Below, piece after piece: positions 35,410-47,902 of a DNA stretch of 64,000 nt. Both the position numbers and the translations under genes were made by a program. The stretch's first letter is position 1; each line of letters opens with the position of its first letter. The DNA lies in contig WIDE01000027.1 of assembly GCA_015039315.1 (NCBI GenBank), forward strand, positions 235,032 through 299,031, read 5' to 3'. The notes below the pieces were generated by a model. The model was not told the DNA's origin and searched no databases. It worked only from the letters and a program-made list of their open reading frames with translations. The DNA comes from Clavulina sp. PMI_390 (Eukaryota; Basidiomycota; Agaricomycetes; Cantharellales; Hydnaceae).

Positions 35410-36988
35410 TGGCATACAAATTGAACTACAATGAGGCAATTATGTGGCGGGGATTCGATATTGACATAATGCAGCAGAAAGGGGGTGAGAAGAGAGTTGA
35501 GAGTAACAAATTTGGACGATTGTAGCTCTGAGAGAATCGAATCAGTTATAGATCAAGATGGGGTGACGCAGTCTGATCCTGAATCCTAGGACTCAGGGGC
35601 CATCTGAAACCCATTAGCGATGATATACCGCTTGGCTGCCTCATTCTTGGCCCATCCTTTCATTCTCCCGAATCCTTGGGACTGGAGGATCCCATCCACT
35701 ACGGATGGTAGTTATGCGGAAGCTTGGTGAGCCGATGGGGTACCAGAGATCCCAACAAATGGCGTACCAAGCAGTGAAGCCTCCCACACCATATGCGCTG
35801 TATGTAAGTGCTTGGTTCGTCGATATTCCTGATTACCGTAGTTGTAATTCCAACATAATGACAAGATACAAGATGATACGGAAGATAACCCACAAACTTG
35901 AGGTTGAGATTATTCTCCCTCACGACGTGATTGTAAAGAAAGTTTGTGTATGCGGGGCCAACATCTGCATCTGTATTGATTAAGCACCAAATCGCCCATA
36001 GAGCCTGAGGAACTAGTTATACCCATGATAGGTGTGAGCACACAGAGTGGAGTTCCTGCGCAAGCTATGGAGGAGATATCGGTGGGGGTCAGGGGCAAAA
36101 CTAGACATCACAAGATTCCAAGAGCACACGAGTAGCCCCAATACAGCCAAGAAGAAAACAGAAGGAATTGCCGAAGCTATTTGTTTGATATTCGCAACGG
36201 CGGAATAGCAAATGACATTTGAATATGATCTTTTCGCTGGCGCTTCAAGCAGTTGGGTGGGCAACCTCGCAGATGAGGTCTCAGCATATACAAACCCCCC
36301 CCTCCCCATAAGAAGGCTGGAGCCACTGTGAAAAGGTGATAAACTTCGTCAAACCGAGCACACGCTGATGGGTTGCTTTTGAATGCACGGGATAGTGCCA
36401 TCCCCGCTTTTTTGGATTCACGACCAAGGTGAAGTATGATTGGCGACGTCAATGCACACACAGAGTATAATCATATCGGCCAGTAGAAATCGGCAACGTG
36501 GGACTTGACAGGCAATGGTCAGCTACTGTCAGGCAACGGACGGACAATGGGCGGGCAATGGACGGGCAGCGAACGGAAGCAAACCAAATTGAATGTATCG
36601 AGTGAATGGTTCCTCATGTGCAATAAAAACCAGCAAGCCCCGATACGCCACGATGCGCGGAATGTCTCCATCGCCTACGATTTTGGATTTTGCTTCCGTT
36701 ATTGTTGATGGCACCACGCCCGACATTAGATAAGGTCTATATTACGCTCCGGCGATTCCTTCTTCCGACTATGGCAAGCATCGTCGTCGCGTGCTTGGGT
36801 GCTGTTTGTTAATCCAAAGGCTCTGATTGTGCCTCCAGAGTGTGCAGCCGCCGGCTCAAGGTAGCGCGAAGCAAGGGACAGACGGGGAATGGTCTAATTG
36901 ACTGCGAAGCATCCGTAATTATGGTTCCATAGCGACTGACAGGCAACGCGGGTAACTAGTTGCTGGTTTCGACACGACCTAGTCCTAA
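35410..36988. other. Gene-poor stretch, no gene recognised
   Basis: About 1.6 kb between convergent genes. Small frames have no family signature. A short tandem repeat lies at 36534-36577. Confidence 0.45.
36534..36577. repeat. Four tandem 11-bp units, consensus CAAYGGRCGGR
   Basis: Four contiguous 11-mers: CAACGGACGGA, CAATGGGCGGG, CAATGGACGGG and CAGCGAACGGA. A related GGCAATGGTC lies just upstream near 36511. It is a diverged minisatellite outside any gene I can call. Confidence 0.7.
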
Positions 36989-39737
36989 TCACAGTAATGA
37001 TGGATCGAACTCTGCGAACGCTTCCTTGAATGCCTGAGCGTCCTGCTTCTCTTCGTCTTCTGTTTGTGAGCATGCCTTCCAGTCCGCTCGATCAGCCACG
37101 TCAAGCATCTGCGCTAGTGCCTCTCTGTAATGTTTATGTCGATGGAAAGATGAGTGATTAAACACAAGGTGGGCGGGTTAATCAGCAATAACGGTCAATC
37201 AAGAGGCCCATGGCATATCACCAGAAGCTGTGCACGGGAAACGTACCTTCCGAATTGCAGATTGAACGGTCGCCCTTGCTTCAGCAGGTGCAGCATCATC
37301 CTCCCATCTGGCAGGTCAGCCCTAAAATACCCTCCCGCTACTCCGTCTTTCACCATTTTCTCAATGTTCTGTAATGCGCCTTCTGGGTCCTTCTCCCACA
37401 CAACCTGCCCACCTCCATACGCCTTGAACGCGCCCTCCACCTCCCCTTTCTTCTCCTCAGGCACAGGGACGCATTGAACGAGCGCATGCCCGCCTGCCCC
37501 ACCGCGGCCGCCCGACATGCGTGCGAGCTCGAAGAATACGGGCACAGCACCGTGCGCAGCGTAGAATCGGGCGAGGGCAGACTTCACGGCAGCAAGTTCT
37601 GCATGGATGGATGCGGAGGATGGTGGGAGAGTTGCGAGGGTAGGGAAGTGAGGGATGGGAATAAGGAGGACGTGGCCACCGCCTGGAACCGATGTAGGTG
37701 AAGGGGATGATGTTGGGGGTAGTTGGCCTTTTGGTAATGTGACATAAATCTCAGTGCCAATGGAGACGATGAGGTGTTTCCTGTGAGAGAAATCGCAATT
37801 GTCAGACGGCGAGTTTTGGAGCGTGTATCAAGGAAAGGGCTCACGTCAGTTTTGGGTTCGACAAGCAGAACCAGCATTCGTCGGCTATTGGTGGTCAGCA
37901 CCGAGTAATGGGGGGGTCAGAGACAGTTTCAGATAACACATAGCTTGAAGGAACTTACGAGTGAGGTCTTTTACTGGCCCTCTCGCTTCATTTCTCCCTC
38001 CTCTTGACGAAGCAGCAGTGGGGCAGTCCTGGATAAGATGCCCAGCACTACCGCATGCCCGACACACATACCCAGGTGGCGGTTTGCGGCCCCCTGTATC
38101 TCCCTTTGCGTTCTTGACGTTGTCGGGGCAATTTTTGATGAAGTGCTGGAAATTAGGGAAACGAAAACGAATGGGGTGTGGTTTCGACAATGAATTGAAC
38201 GAGTCAGTGTCTTGGACAATAGAGAAACAACAGAATGACGGACCTCCGTAGATTGACAAATTTTGCAGACGTAGCCCTCGGGAGGCTTTTCTCCATCCCC
38301 AACATTTGCATTCGGTCTCCCATCTTGCTTGAAGGCCTCTTTCTGACCAGCTAATCTCGGTCTCTTCGACTTGACCTCGCCAAAGATGAAGTTTGGGGCC
38401 TCGCTCCCGTCTCCTTGATCCCCCATAGTCGAGCGCTTAGCCCCACGGAACCCACCGCTCGATTGGAATGGAGAGGGCGTCGCGTTTGCCGGCTTTGTGA
38501 TGGCGGCAGCAGCGGCTGCGCTATATGGCGTTATTGAGAATGCATAGAACCACTTTAACAGAGCGATCCCGATGAGAAGAAAAGAATAGAGAGCATTTGT
38601 CAGTTCAAAGAAGTGGTAAGGTTTTGGAAAGACGAAGTGGCTTGCTTACTCGCTGCTTCTTCGCATTCGGATCGAGGGATGCCCCAAGCGATCCTAGACT
38701 AATGAATCTCGACACAAGCTCGCCCATTCCATCATTCTCCCAGACATAAGGCTCTCTCTCCCAGAAGATAGGCGTGTCCTCCGTCTCGCCGCCCGCACAA
38801 GCAAAGTGGTACCTCGGCCGACATGCACGAACCACATCATCGAGTGGCGGAGCCGTCGATTGCGGGGTAATATTGGCGGGAGAAGGAGCGGTTTTAGATT
38901 GCCTAGTGATAGACACGGGCCACTGGTTTGTAAGGAGGATGTCGATCTGGGACGCCTTTGCAGACTTCAGTGAGGCGAGCGAGGGTTGGGATGAGGTGGA
39001 CGTGGTAGCAGTGGATATGGCGGGAAGAGAGGAAGATGCAAGGAAGGAGGAAAGATTGGAGTTGTTGTAGGTGGCGACGGACATGTCTGCGGGAGACGAG
39101 GAGGAAGAGAAGGAGTCGGATGAGAAGACACCGCCAAACGTTCCAATCGTGAGCTTTGAGGAAGTGGTAATAATTCCGGACTTTTCTGTTGATGTGGGCA
39201 GAAATTATCGATTCAGAAGTGCCAAGGTATGGGCCGATGATCAGGAAAGATATCAAGAGTGATAGTATGATAGCACGGAAGGTTCAGTACGAGCGACTTA
39301 GAAGTGGTAACACTGACGACGCACCAAGGATGAAGACATTACTACAGATTTCGCCGCCATTCAACGCTGTCTTTTCTAGCACCTTTTGTGGTATAGGATG
39401 GGGGCCTTGCATGATGTATGTGGGGATAGTGACTATGGTTGTGTCGCGTCAGTCATTCTTGCCATAATCGGTCGGTTACAGAGACCGGTGAGCGCACATG
39501 CAACATTTCCTTGAAGCAAATCGTCTAGCTCCCTGTCTTCTCCTAGCCCAAAGAAGTCCCCAAGACAGAGAACCATGTCGAATTTACCATGCTTAGCGTC
39601 AATAGCCTTGACTTTGGTCACAAGTGTACTGTAAGCTCCTTGGACGGGACCAATCGTCAATCTAATACCCAATTAGGTATGAATCAGTATTTAGTAGGTC
39701 TGAATTAGTTTAGAGATACACACATTTTGCTGGACAT
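36989..39737 (-). CDS. CWF19L1: CWF19-like protein (CWF19L1/Drn1), splicing and lariat-debranching factor
   Basis: Nine minus-strand exons, 39724..39737 (14 nt), 39498..39661, 39325..39432, 38650..39185, 38244..38552, 37959..38145, 37845..37884, 37247..37780 and 36989..37124, give 675 aa. The N-terminal metallophosphatase-like part reads KILTIGPVQGAYSTLVTK, FDMVLCLGDFFG and IPTYIMQGPHPIP. DILLTNQWP and RPRYHFACAGG follow. Two CCHC zinc knuckles (C-x2-C-x4-H-x4-C: YVCKICQSTEHFIKNC and YVCRACGSAGHLIQDC, about residues 370-417) come before the CwfJ C-terminal domains (DECWFCLSNPKLTKHLIVSI, then MMLHLLKQGRPFNLQFGRE). Relatives bind spliceosomes and stimulate the debranching enzyme Dbr1. Start MSSKILTIG is rebuilt across the 14-nt first exon. 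Divergent from the dehydrogenase at 39862. Confidence 0.93.
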
Positions 39738-39861
39738 TTGGGACTCCCAAGCACTTGTTTGCACCAAAGGAGAGGATCAACAACCAGACACGAAGCCAAA
39801 CACGATTCGCATAGAAAAGCTCCCTCGGCGGCAACAAACAAACCCCACACGAACATCTACG
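39738..39861. promoter_or_regulatory. Short shared region between divergent start codons
   Basis: Only 124 bp separate the start codons of the CWF19-like gene (minus) and isovaleryl-CoA dehydrogenase (plus). Both core promoters and 5' leaders must fit here or overlap the neighbouring gene. No TATA box is evident. Confidence 0.6.
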
Positions 39862-41926
39862 ATGACCTCTCTCGGCCTTCGTCTTGCCGCCCGAGCTCGC
39901 AATCATGCAAGGCTGGCATATCGTCCTGCTTTAACTCTTCGTTCGTACGCTACCACCAACTACGGTCACGAGCTCTCTGGCCTCACCGACGAGCAGCTGG
40001 AGGTGCGTTTTGCTGCTCTCGGGCAATCCGGCGATGTGCTAAACGTAGATTGATGAATCGGATTGCGTAGTTCAAAGATGCAGTACAAACCTTTGCACAG
40101 AAGGAAATTGCACCGAGGGCAGCTGAGATCGATAAGACCAATACGTTCCCAATGGTACTGCTTGCTCACTCGTCATACTCACATGGGAGGTTAGACTGAA
40201 GCAATAATCCACGACTCGTTTATAGGACCTATGGCAAAAGTTTGGGGACATGGGGCTACTAGGTCAGTCCCTCGTGACCACTCACTGAACAACCTCACCA
40301 CCTGACCCGTTGCATTTAGGCGTTACGGTTTCAGAAGAGTATGGTGGCATCAATGCTGGCTACCTCCAGCATACTATCGTCATGGAAGGTTTGGATTTTT
40401 GTGCCTCTTCAATATGCCAAGGTCATAATCCTTGCTTTCTATCCTACTCAGAACTCTCTCGAGCCTCTGGTTCTGTCGCGTTATCCTATGGCGCTCACTC
40501 GAACCTTTGCGTCAACCAAATCCACCGCCACGGGACACCCGAGCAGAAGGCCAAATATCTTCATGATCTGGTTGCCGGCCGGAAAGTCGGCGCTCTCGCT
40601 ATGAGTGAGCCTGGGAGCGGGAGTGACGTCGTCAGCATGCAGCTGAAGGCGGAGCGCAAGGGTGACAAGTACATTCTGAACGGTAACAAGTTCTGGTAAG
40701 TTTCGATTTGATTGAGACCGCGGTGAATAGGCGTTGACGACAATGGAATCCAGGATTACGAACGGGCCAGTCGCAGACACGCTCGTTGTATACGCCAAGA
40801 CCTCTCCGGAGAAGAAATCGAAGGGTATCACAGCCTTCATCATCGAGAAAGGTTTCCCAGGCTTCTCCACGCATCAGAAACTCGACAAAATGGGGGTAAG
40901 CCCAATAGTCCTCCAGTGCTCTGGATGGCGTATCGTCGCTGCTGAGTTCCTAGGCCGATGCTAATTCGTACTTTGTTTACCAGATGCGAGGCAGCGATAC
41001 CTGCGAATTGGTTTTTGAGAATTGCGAGGTCCCAGCAGGTATATACCTTTGCTTCCAGCATGTCCGTAATATCAAGAAGGCTAACGACCTCTGTTTCTCG
41101 CCCTCACTGCCTGCATTTCATGATTCATAGAGAACGTGCTAGGGAAGGTCGATGGAGGAGCCGGAGTTCTCATGAGTGGACTTGACCTTGAACGTCTGGT
41201 CCTCAGTGGTGGTCCTCTCGGGTGTGTTTTCTTCCATTCTCCACGCCTTTATGTCCAGTCATTCTGAATTTGGTTACACCCCCATCCTCATTTATAACCA
41301 GGCTCATGCAAAATGCATTCGACATCACTGTCGAGTACGTGCACGAGCGCAAGCAGTTCGGCAAGGCGATCGGGACATTCCAGCTGATGCAAGGTATGTG
41401 CTGATAGCATCTCCTGTTGTTTATTTCCGCCGTCGCATCAATATGGCTTATGGCTGATTCAATCTATCGGGCTATAGGGAAGATTGCGGACATGTACACG
41501 AAGCTAGGTGCCAGTAGAGCATATGTCTACGCCGTGGCTAGGGCTTGCGACCAGGGAAAGATTAGTCGGAGAGTGCGTATTGCTTTCAATCGCTACCTCT
41601 CTTGTGCGCTACTCACAATGGGATCCATCTCTTTTATCATCTGACAGGACTGTGCGGGCGCCATTCTCTACTCAAGTGATCGTGCGGTCGAGGTCGCCAT
41701 TGATGCGATGCAGTCATTAGGCGGGAATGGCTACATCAACGGTCAGTGCTCCCCGAATCTAACTGTCCTAATAGAAATCCTAACGGTTTGGACCTGATTA
41801 CTGGTAGACTACCCAACGGGACGGATCCTGCGAGACGCACGTTTGTACTGCGTTGGCGCAGGGACGCAGGAGATTAGGAGGATGCTCATTGGCCGCGAGT
41901 TCAATGTGGACTACGGGGCTGCGTAG
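39862..41926 (+). CDS. IVD: Isovaleryl-CoA dehydrogenase, mitochondrial
   Basis: Twelve exons, 39862..40002, 40071..40154, 40226..40262, 40320..40388, 40452..40695, 40754..40895, 40984..41038, 41131..41221, 41302..41393, 41478..41572, 41648..41741 and 41808..41926, give 420 aa, the usual length. An Arg-rich presequence ([20 protein letters not shown]) is followed by [75 protein letters not shown] and [17 protein letters not shown]. Glu 278 in LDLERLV is where IVD, unlike most acyl-CoA dehydrogenases, carries its catalytic base. The enzyme oxidises isovaleryl-CoA to 3-methylcrotonyl-CoA with FAD in leucine breakdown and passes electrons to ETF. It ends near [20 protein letters not shown]. Confidence 0.95.
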
Positions 41927-42442
41927 TTCAGGAAGGACATCCCTGTATTCCAACGACTTGGTTAACAAGGGAAGATCCCTACGACGTCATAGGGAGACCT
42001 AAAATAAATCTCAATCGCGAAAACTAATTACCCTCTCGCGCTCTTTCCACAGCACTTGCGCCCAGAATGAGTCCACACATCCGTCCCATTCTTTTTAGCG
42101 CGCAGCTCCTATTCTTTTAGTCATATCCAAGCTGCGGAAGCATTCGATCCTTGCTTTTGCGGATCCGATGTCGATTCTCGGAATGGTGGCTTGGAATCAA
42201 AACTCTTTCGTTTTTCCGACGTTGCCCCTTGTGCTACCAAGTGCAGAGCACTGAGCTGCAGAGCCTGAGAGTGAGGTAACTTGAAAGACTATGACTCCAG
42301 CTCATCCTACGGATCCGAGATACCGTTGGGTTGGATCTTATCGCTGAGTCAGTTTGTCCTCTCTTGCAGCCTATAAATACCTTCACCTGTGAGCCTCTGC
42401 TGCAGAACTTGAGCCTCTACACTTCGCTACCCTCCGATAGAT
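41927..42442. other. Intergenic: 3' flank and promoter
   Basis: Holds the 3' flank of the dehydrogenase gene and the TATA-containing promoter of the gene at 42443. No coding signature. Confidence 0.5.
42372..42379 (+). promoter_or_regulatory. TATA box (TATAAATA)
   Basis: A full TATAAATA lies about 70 bp upstream of the ATG at 42443, within a C/T-rich context. It is the best core-promoter match in the window. Confidence 0.55.
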
Positions 42443-44046
42443 ATGTCCACCTCGTTCAATTCGCCCTCGATTGCATCTTCGTCTTCGTCATCGACGACCT
42501 CCTTTGACGTGAGCCCCATGATGTTGATCTTATGATGTCGTATTTCCCTCTGACTTTTTCGCCTGCTAGACGTATGATAGCGAACTCATTGCGCACTACG
42601 ATGATCCTACGATCAGAGGGGGAGAAATCGTCCCTAGCTATGAGGACGCAATGCGGCCGCAGGTAACCACCCACATCTTCTCAACTATGTCCCTAGCCAA
42701 GGGTACCTCGATATCACTCGAGCTGAACAGCATGGCGGCCGACTCGGATTCCACGCCGCTATTTGCAGAAGGAGATACCCTAGAAGGACGTGTGCTCTTA
42801 GATCTGAAAAAGTCTGGCGTCAAAGAGGTGTCGCTCGCCGTAAGCATGAGATGGTCTTTCTCATAGCCGTTTACTGATAAAACTCTCTTATTGTTTGTAG
42901 GTTCGTGGCCGAGCCACATGCATCATTGGCTCGCTTTTGCGCCGCCTTCAATATGACCTAACTTTCCTTGAGCCGTCTCTCATCTTGTGGTCACCTGCGC
43001 GTGGGTCTTCCTCCCCTCCTCAATCACTTCCCTTTCGCTTTACCCTTCCAAAAACGATCTCACACTCCGAGATACAATATGCTCTCCCGCCTTCGTACGC
43101 AGGTCAGGCGTGTATCGATTATCTGCTGGACATCACAGTAAAGAGGGATTTTTTGCATTCTGATTATAGGCATGATTTTCTGTTCTTTCAGCCTGTAATG
43201 CGTCGTGCAAATTTTGCTGACAAAGCCAGTGTCCGTGGTCGCTAGCCTACAGGTTCCTTTCTCGTATATTTCCAGAGCTCAGCGAATACCACTCTCGCGG
43301 CTGTCAATGGGGAGCATTCATTACCTCCCGGGTCCTCGTGACGCAGTTAATCCAGGGAGGTGGCATGAAGCTACTTTCACAATTCCCGGAAAAACGAGTG
43401 ATGGATGCGAGTCGCCGCTGTTGGCTCGAGTGAGCATGGTTTTGATGGTCCGCTGGCATCAGCTGCTAACTTTGGCTGTCATCTCCTCCAGATACTCATC
43501 CCACACCCGCTCCGATATCCTGTAGGGAGCACGATCCCTTTCCGCCTGTTTGTCTCAGTACCACCCTCCAGTCCAACCACACTCTATGACGTTCAGGAGA
43601 GCCAATGGGATGTTTTCATCGCGCAACATCGTTTGTTGTATCTCACCACTTCCACAGCAAATCAAAGCGTGGTATCCAATCCGGATGGGACCACCTCAGC
43701 TATGGACATCGTGGTGCATGGGGCGATGCATGAAGTAACAATTGATGATAAGCCATCTAAAAATTCTGAGGCGGAGCGGTCAGTGGTTCTTAGCGGGGAG
43801 TTGTGTTTGCCACAAGACTTGACGCCAAGTTTTCAATTCCCTTTGATTGATGTTGAGGTGAGGATATCCTCGAATGATCTAGCATGACACTACATTCCAT
43901 AACTGACTGTCTCGCTACAGTATCGCGTCCACGTTGTGCCTAGAATACCAGGATTTCAGGTGCTGGACCCTCAGCAGCCTATCGAGATTCCCATCATGGT
44001 GGCGGCTAGCTTCCCTCAGCTTAACATTTTCCAGGAGCTATATTAG
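42443..44046 (+). CDS. Arrestin-like fold protein
   Basis: Proposed exons 42443..42508, 42570..42839, 42901..43194, 43253..43429, 43492..43857 and 43921..44046 give 432 aa. After a Ser-rich start (MSTSFNSPSIASSSSSSTTS) come PSYEDAM, a THIFSTMSLAKGTSISLEL strand region, GDTLEGRVLLDLKKSGVKEV and LPFRFTLPKTISH, then PVPFSYISRAQRIPLSR and a closing YRVHVVPRIP. This two-sheet pattern matches fungal arrestin-N-like proteins that can act as adaptors for ubiquitin ligases or membrane cargo. The intron between 43195 and 43252 is uncertain: 43138..43225 and 43138..43252 also keep the frame. Family call moderate, exact function unknown. Confidence 0.72.
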
Positions 44047-44897
44047 GAATAGTCACATTGAGGAGCATCGCACAGCTAGATTCGCTCACTGCTTCGAACT
44101 TGTCACATATCGCGGACATAGAATAATTCAAGCCAATTCTGTGAAGGGGTGCTGTGCTCTTGCGCGTCTGGTGCTTGGCTGCTCCTATCTAGTTGTGAGA
44201 AGCCTACGATCCCAGAAAGAATCAATGGACTTCTGTCCCTAATATAGAGAAACAGAGAAAGTCGCGACACAACGACCCGTGAGTCTCGGGTCTCGCTCGG
44301 CGAGGGAAGTGTGGGGAGTTTGTCAAGATCAATCGCGTCTGCTGGGTGGGTAGGAGCCCATCCCTTTACGTGACTGTGTTCGCTTTCCCGAGCTAAGTGC
44401 TTAAGTGGCATATTTGGTCAAAAATGAATGGTCCACTATGTGGAGAAAACTTATTTGTTTATGTACAAACACTCTCAAACGGCTTCTCTCATCGCAACCA
44501 CAGGGTCGTTGTTCATCTGCCGATCTGTCTGATTTGTGTAGTATGCGGCGACCCACATCCCGCATCTCGATGAGAATGGCGGGGGTTTAGACGTTGATCA
44601 TCATACTATTGAATTCTTGCCCATAATTCACACCGATGCTGCAGGGTGAATGGTCTTGGCTCGCCGTAGGAGTTGTGATGATGGGGATTTTCGCCCTATC
44701 GACCTATGGGAGAATCCACACAGCTGGCTCCACTGCATTTAGTCTTTTTGCGTCATCCGACTGCTTGGGCATTTACTACGCGATCACCAGTCCCGCAACT
44801 TGCTATATATTATGGAAGTTGGTAGTCTCTTCATCAATCTGGTGGTGGAATCGACCCCTCTGTTCCACTTCTGCAGACAAATTGTCTTGTGATCACA
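44047..44897. other. Intergenic, no gene recognised
   Basis: Short frames only; it includes the promoter of the oxidoreductase gene at 44898. Frames at 44636-45013 are out of frame with its signal peptide and have no signature. Confidence 0.45.
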
Positions 44898-47605
44898 ATG
44901 GGACGCACTCGCTGCCATACTCTTGGCATTGGCTTGCTCTCCGTCACGATTACGGTCATTGCTGGAACCCTAGTCACAAACGACCCGTCCGTTGTGGCAG
45001 GGAAGACATATGACTACGTGATTGTTGGTGGTGGGCTTGGAGGGCTTACTGTGCGTTGACTGGGATCGACTGTGATCTGACTTACATTATGCCTCACCTT
45101 GCTTTTATCGCACTCGTCGCCACCCCGTAAATTGCCACCGCCGAATTCTTCGTTGCTTCCAGGTTGCAAATCGCCTATCCGAGGACCCTGCTACGACGGT
45201 GCTCGTCATTGAAGCTGGTAACGACGACCGCACGAACCCTCTCATATACGACATCTATCAATACACAAAAGCGTTCCACACATCTATGGACTGGTCCTAT
45301 CCTACTGATTTTGGCAAATCCATCCGCGCGTAGGATTCTCTTTATTATGCCCGTACACGTCCTTGAAGTTTCTAATGCTTGCCCACATATGTGGTTTGGC
45401 AGAGGCAAAACTCTAGGCGGCTCGAGCTCCATTAACGGTGCTACCTATACCCGTGGAGCGAAAGAACAGTATGACTCTTGGTCTCAGCTGCTCGATCCAG
45501 CAGACCAAGGTCTCGGGTGGGATTGGGATGGATTGCTTGCTTATATGAAAAAGGTGCGATGGTTTCTCAGTCATATGATTCATCGATTACGATCATAATC
45601 ATAAAAAATGAACGGTCGTCCATCTAGTCCGAGGGATTTACCCCGCCAACGAGTGCGCAGGAGGCCATTGGCGCCAATTCGGTCCCTGCCTACCACAACT
45701 CCTCAGGCCCTGTCCAAGTTAAATTCCCGTAAGCATATTAGAGTAGCCTCTCGATAGCCAATGCTTACCTTATTGGTGGCTACATACAGAGACTTGATGT
45801 ATGGCGGTCCCCAACAACCCGCATTTGCCCAAACGATGGAGACGCTCGGTCTGGCCCTGTCTCCAGACCTCAATGGAGGCACGCCAAACTCGGTTTCTTT
45901 CACTCCAAATGTGAGCAGTCCTAACCTACATGACTATCGAGCGAGACTAATTACCAGAGGGCGCAATATCTCACCACATGTTATCGTCCCCGAATACAGA
46001 CGCTGATTCCCAACTCAGGCGACCACCGCTGCTCCTCGGCAGAAGCTTATATTACGCCCGTTGAAGAGTCGAGGCCTAACTGGACCGTCTTAACGGGCCA
46101 GCAGGCAACGCAGATTTTATTCTCATCGACTACTACGTATTCTGATTTACAGGTGAGTCTTCGTATGGGATCGAACTTGTTGATGTACTTATTACATTTT
46201 TTTTTGCCGTGTTTGATGGAATCACAGGTAGCAAATGAGGTACAGTTTGGTACAGTTAACGGATCAAGCTATAGCGTGGATGTTGCCAAAGAAGTGATTG
46301 TCGCAGCAGGTGCTATTGGAGTAAGCGTTTTTATGTTGTCGAATGAATATCACTTCTCACACTAACCTCCCCCTCGCATCTATTGTCAACAGTCCCCTGC
46401 GCTGCTTCAACTCTCCGGTATTGGCTCACCATCCATCCTTTCATCGCTTGGTATCCCGGTCCTCGTGGATTTGCCGCAAGTTGGGCTCAACCTACAGGAA
46501 CAGACCTTCGTCAGTACGGGCGCGGTTGGGACGAACTTCAGCTTGGGTGGCAGTGGGCCAAGCAACGTAATTGGCTATCCGAATCTTTATCAGGTACGCT
46601 CACTACCGCAGTGTGGATTTTGTGTGCGAAAACGGAGTGTTTGGAGCAAATCTGAGTTGTGCCAACCTATTTCTCCGGTGTAGCTTTTCGGTTCCAATTC
46701 ATCATCAGTTGTTTCCCACATTCAGTCCTCCATTCCAACATGGGCATCCCAGCTGTCAACTTCAGCCATCTCTGCGTCAGCGCTTGAGACGATTTACCAG
46801 ATCTAAGCCGGAGTTATTATCAACGACAGCGGTATGGCTAGATTTCTTTGTTGTCTTCTTTCCTCTGATGAAGCATCGAATGGATCGCCACTTGGTCATT
46901 AGTGCCTGTGGCGGAGATGTTCTATGACACTGGAACACCGACGATCCAAATAAAGACATGGTATCTACTCCCCTTCTCTAGGGGTAACGTTAGCATTACT
47001 GTGAGCCCTGATTCGCGTGCCTATTCATCGTCATCTCGCGATATCTCTGACTTTCCGTTTGCTTACTCTGCGCTCTCCACCTTTAGACGACGGACCCGTT
47101 CACTCTTCCAAAGACAAATGTGAACTTCTTCTCCGCCGACATTGATCTCACAATGCAGATTCAGGTTGAGCGTATGGCCCGTCAGGCATATCTGACTCCC
47201 CCCCTTAGGTACATTTCCATATCTCGATGACTCCTTTCACGCCCAAGGATCTAGCGAACTCTAACGAAAATTTGCGCTTCATCCAGGAATCTGTCTACTG
47301 GCGAGTCCCGCCCCGGATTCACTGTGGTACCTGGGAACTCCTCTGATACTTCCTATGGGTCAACAAGCGACTGGCAAACCTGGATCCTCAATAATTTCAG
47401 TACCGTCTCGCATCCAATCGCGACATGTGCGATGATGTCGCGCTCCCTCGGAGGCGTCGTCGATGGAAAGCTGAGGGTGTATGGAACGAGTAATTTGAGG
47501 GTGGTGGATGCTAGTGTCATGCCATTACAGGTCAGTGCCCACCTGAGCGCAACACTGTATGGCATTGCAGAGAAGGCGGCAGATCTCATCAAGAGCGGGG
47601 TTTAA
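44898..47605 (+). CDS. GMC oxidoreductase (aryl-alcohol-oxidase-like), interrupted by one in-frame stop
   Basis: Twelve phase-consistent exons: 44898..45050, 45163..45329, 45403..45553, 45628..45728, 45790..45910, 45958..46152, 46228..46320, 46393..46593, 46684..46831, 46903..47000, 47087..47208 and 47287..47605, 623 codons in all. A hydrophobic N terminus ([15 protein letters not shown]) suggests secretion. FAD-binding parts: [39 protein letters not shown] and [16 protein letters not shown]. The C-terminal GMC domain has [11 protein letters not shown] and [19 protein letters not shown] with the two active-site His. In exon 9 codon 435 is TAA (46804-46806) inside an otherwise conserved run (LETIYQI, stop, AGVIIND). 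Relatives oxidise alcohols or sugars and make H2O2. Either a young pseudogene or a base error. Confidence 0.85.
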
Positions 47606-47902
47606 ATGGGGGAGGATTTATAGATCAACCAAGGGCGTTAGATAGATATAAGCTACTCAGTTCATGATCTCAAGTCGATTGGGTTATTTAAGCGCCGTCA
47701 TGGGCGAGAGCGGAACCATTTTGTGCCGGCTCCGGTCCAGCCTTGCCCCACACTCTCTCTCTCCGCCTGAGGCCCGAGTTCACACCCACTATCCCTCGTC
47801 CCAAGGCAAAGCTTAGCTGCTCTGAAATCTATAGCGTCTTTCGACCATCGGCTAAACTCATCCGACTTTGCTACGTCCCTGAGAGTGTTCACTGAGACGA
47901 AT

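Noticed and set aside
43138..43252. Possible frameshift in the arrestin-like gene
   Set aside because: A 58-bp GT-AG intron at 43195-43252 (or an alternative at 43138) restores the frame, so no mutation is needed.
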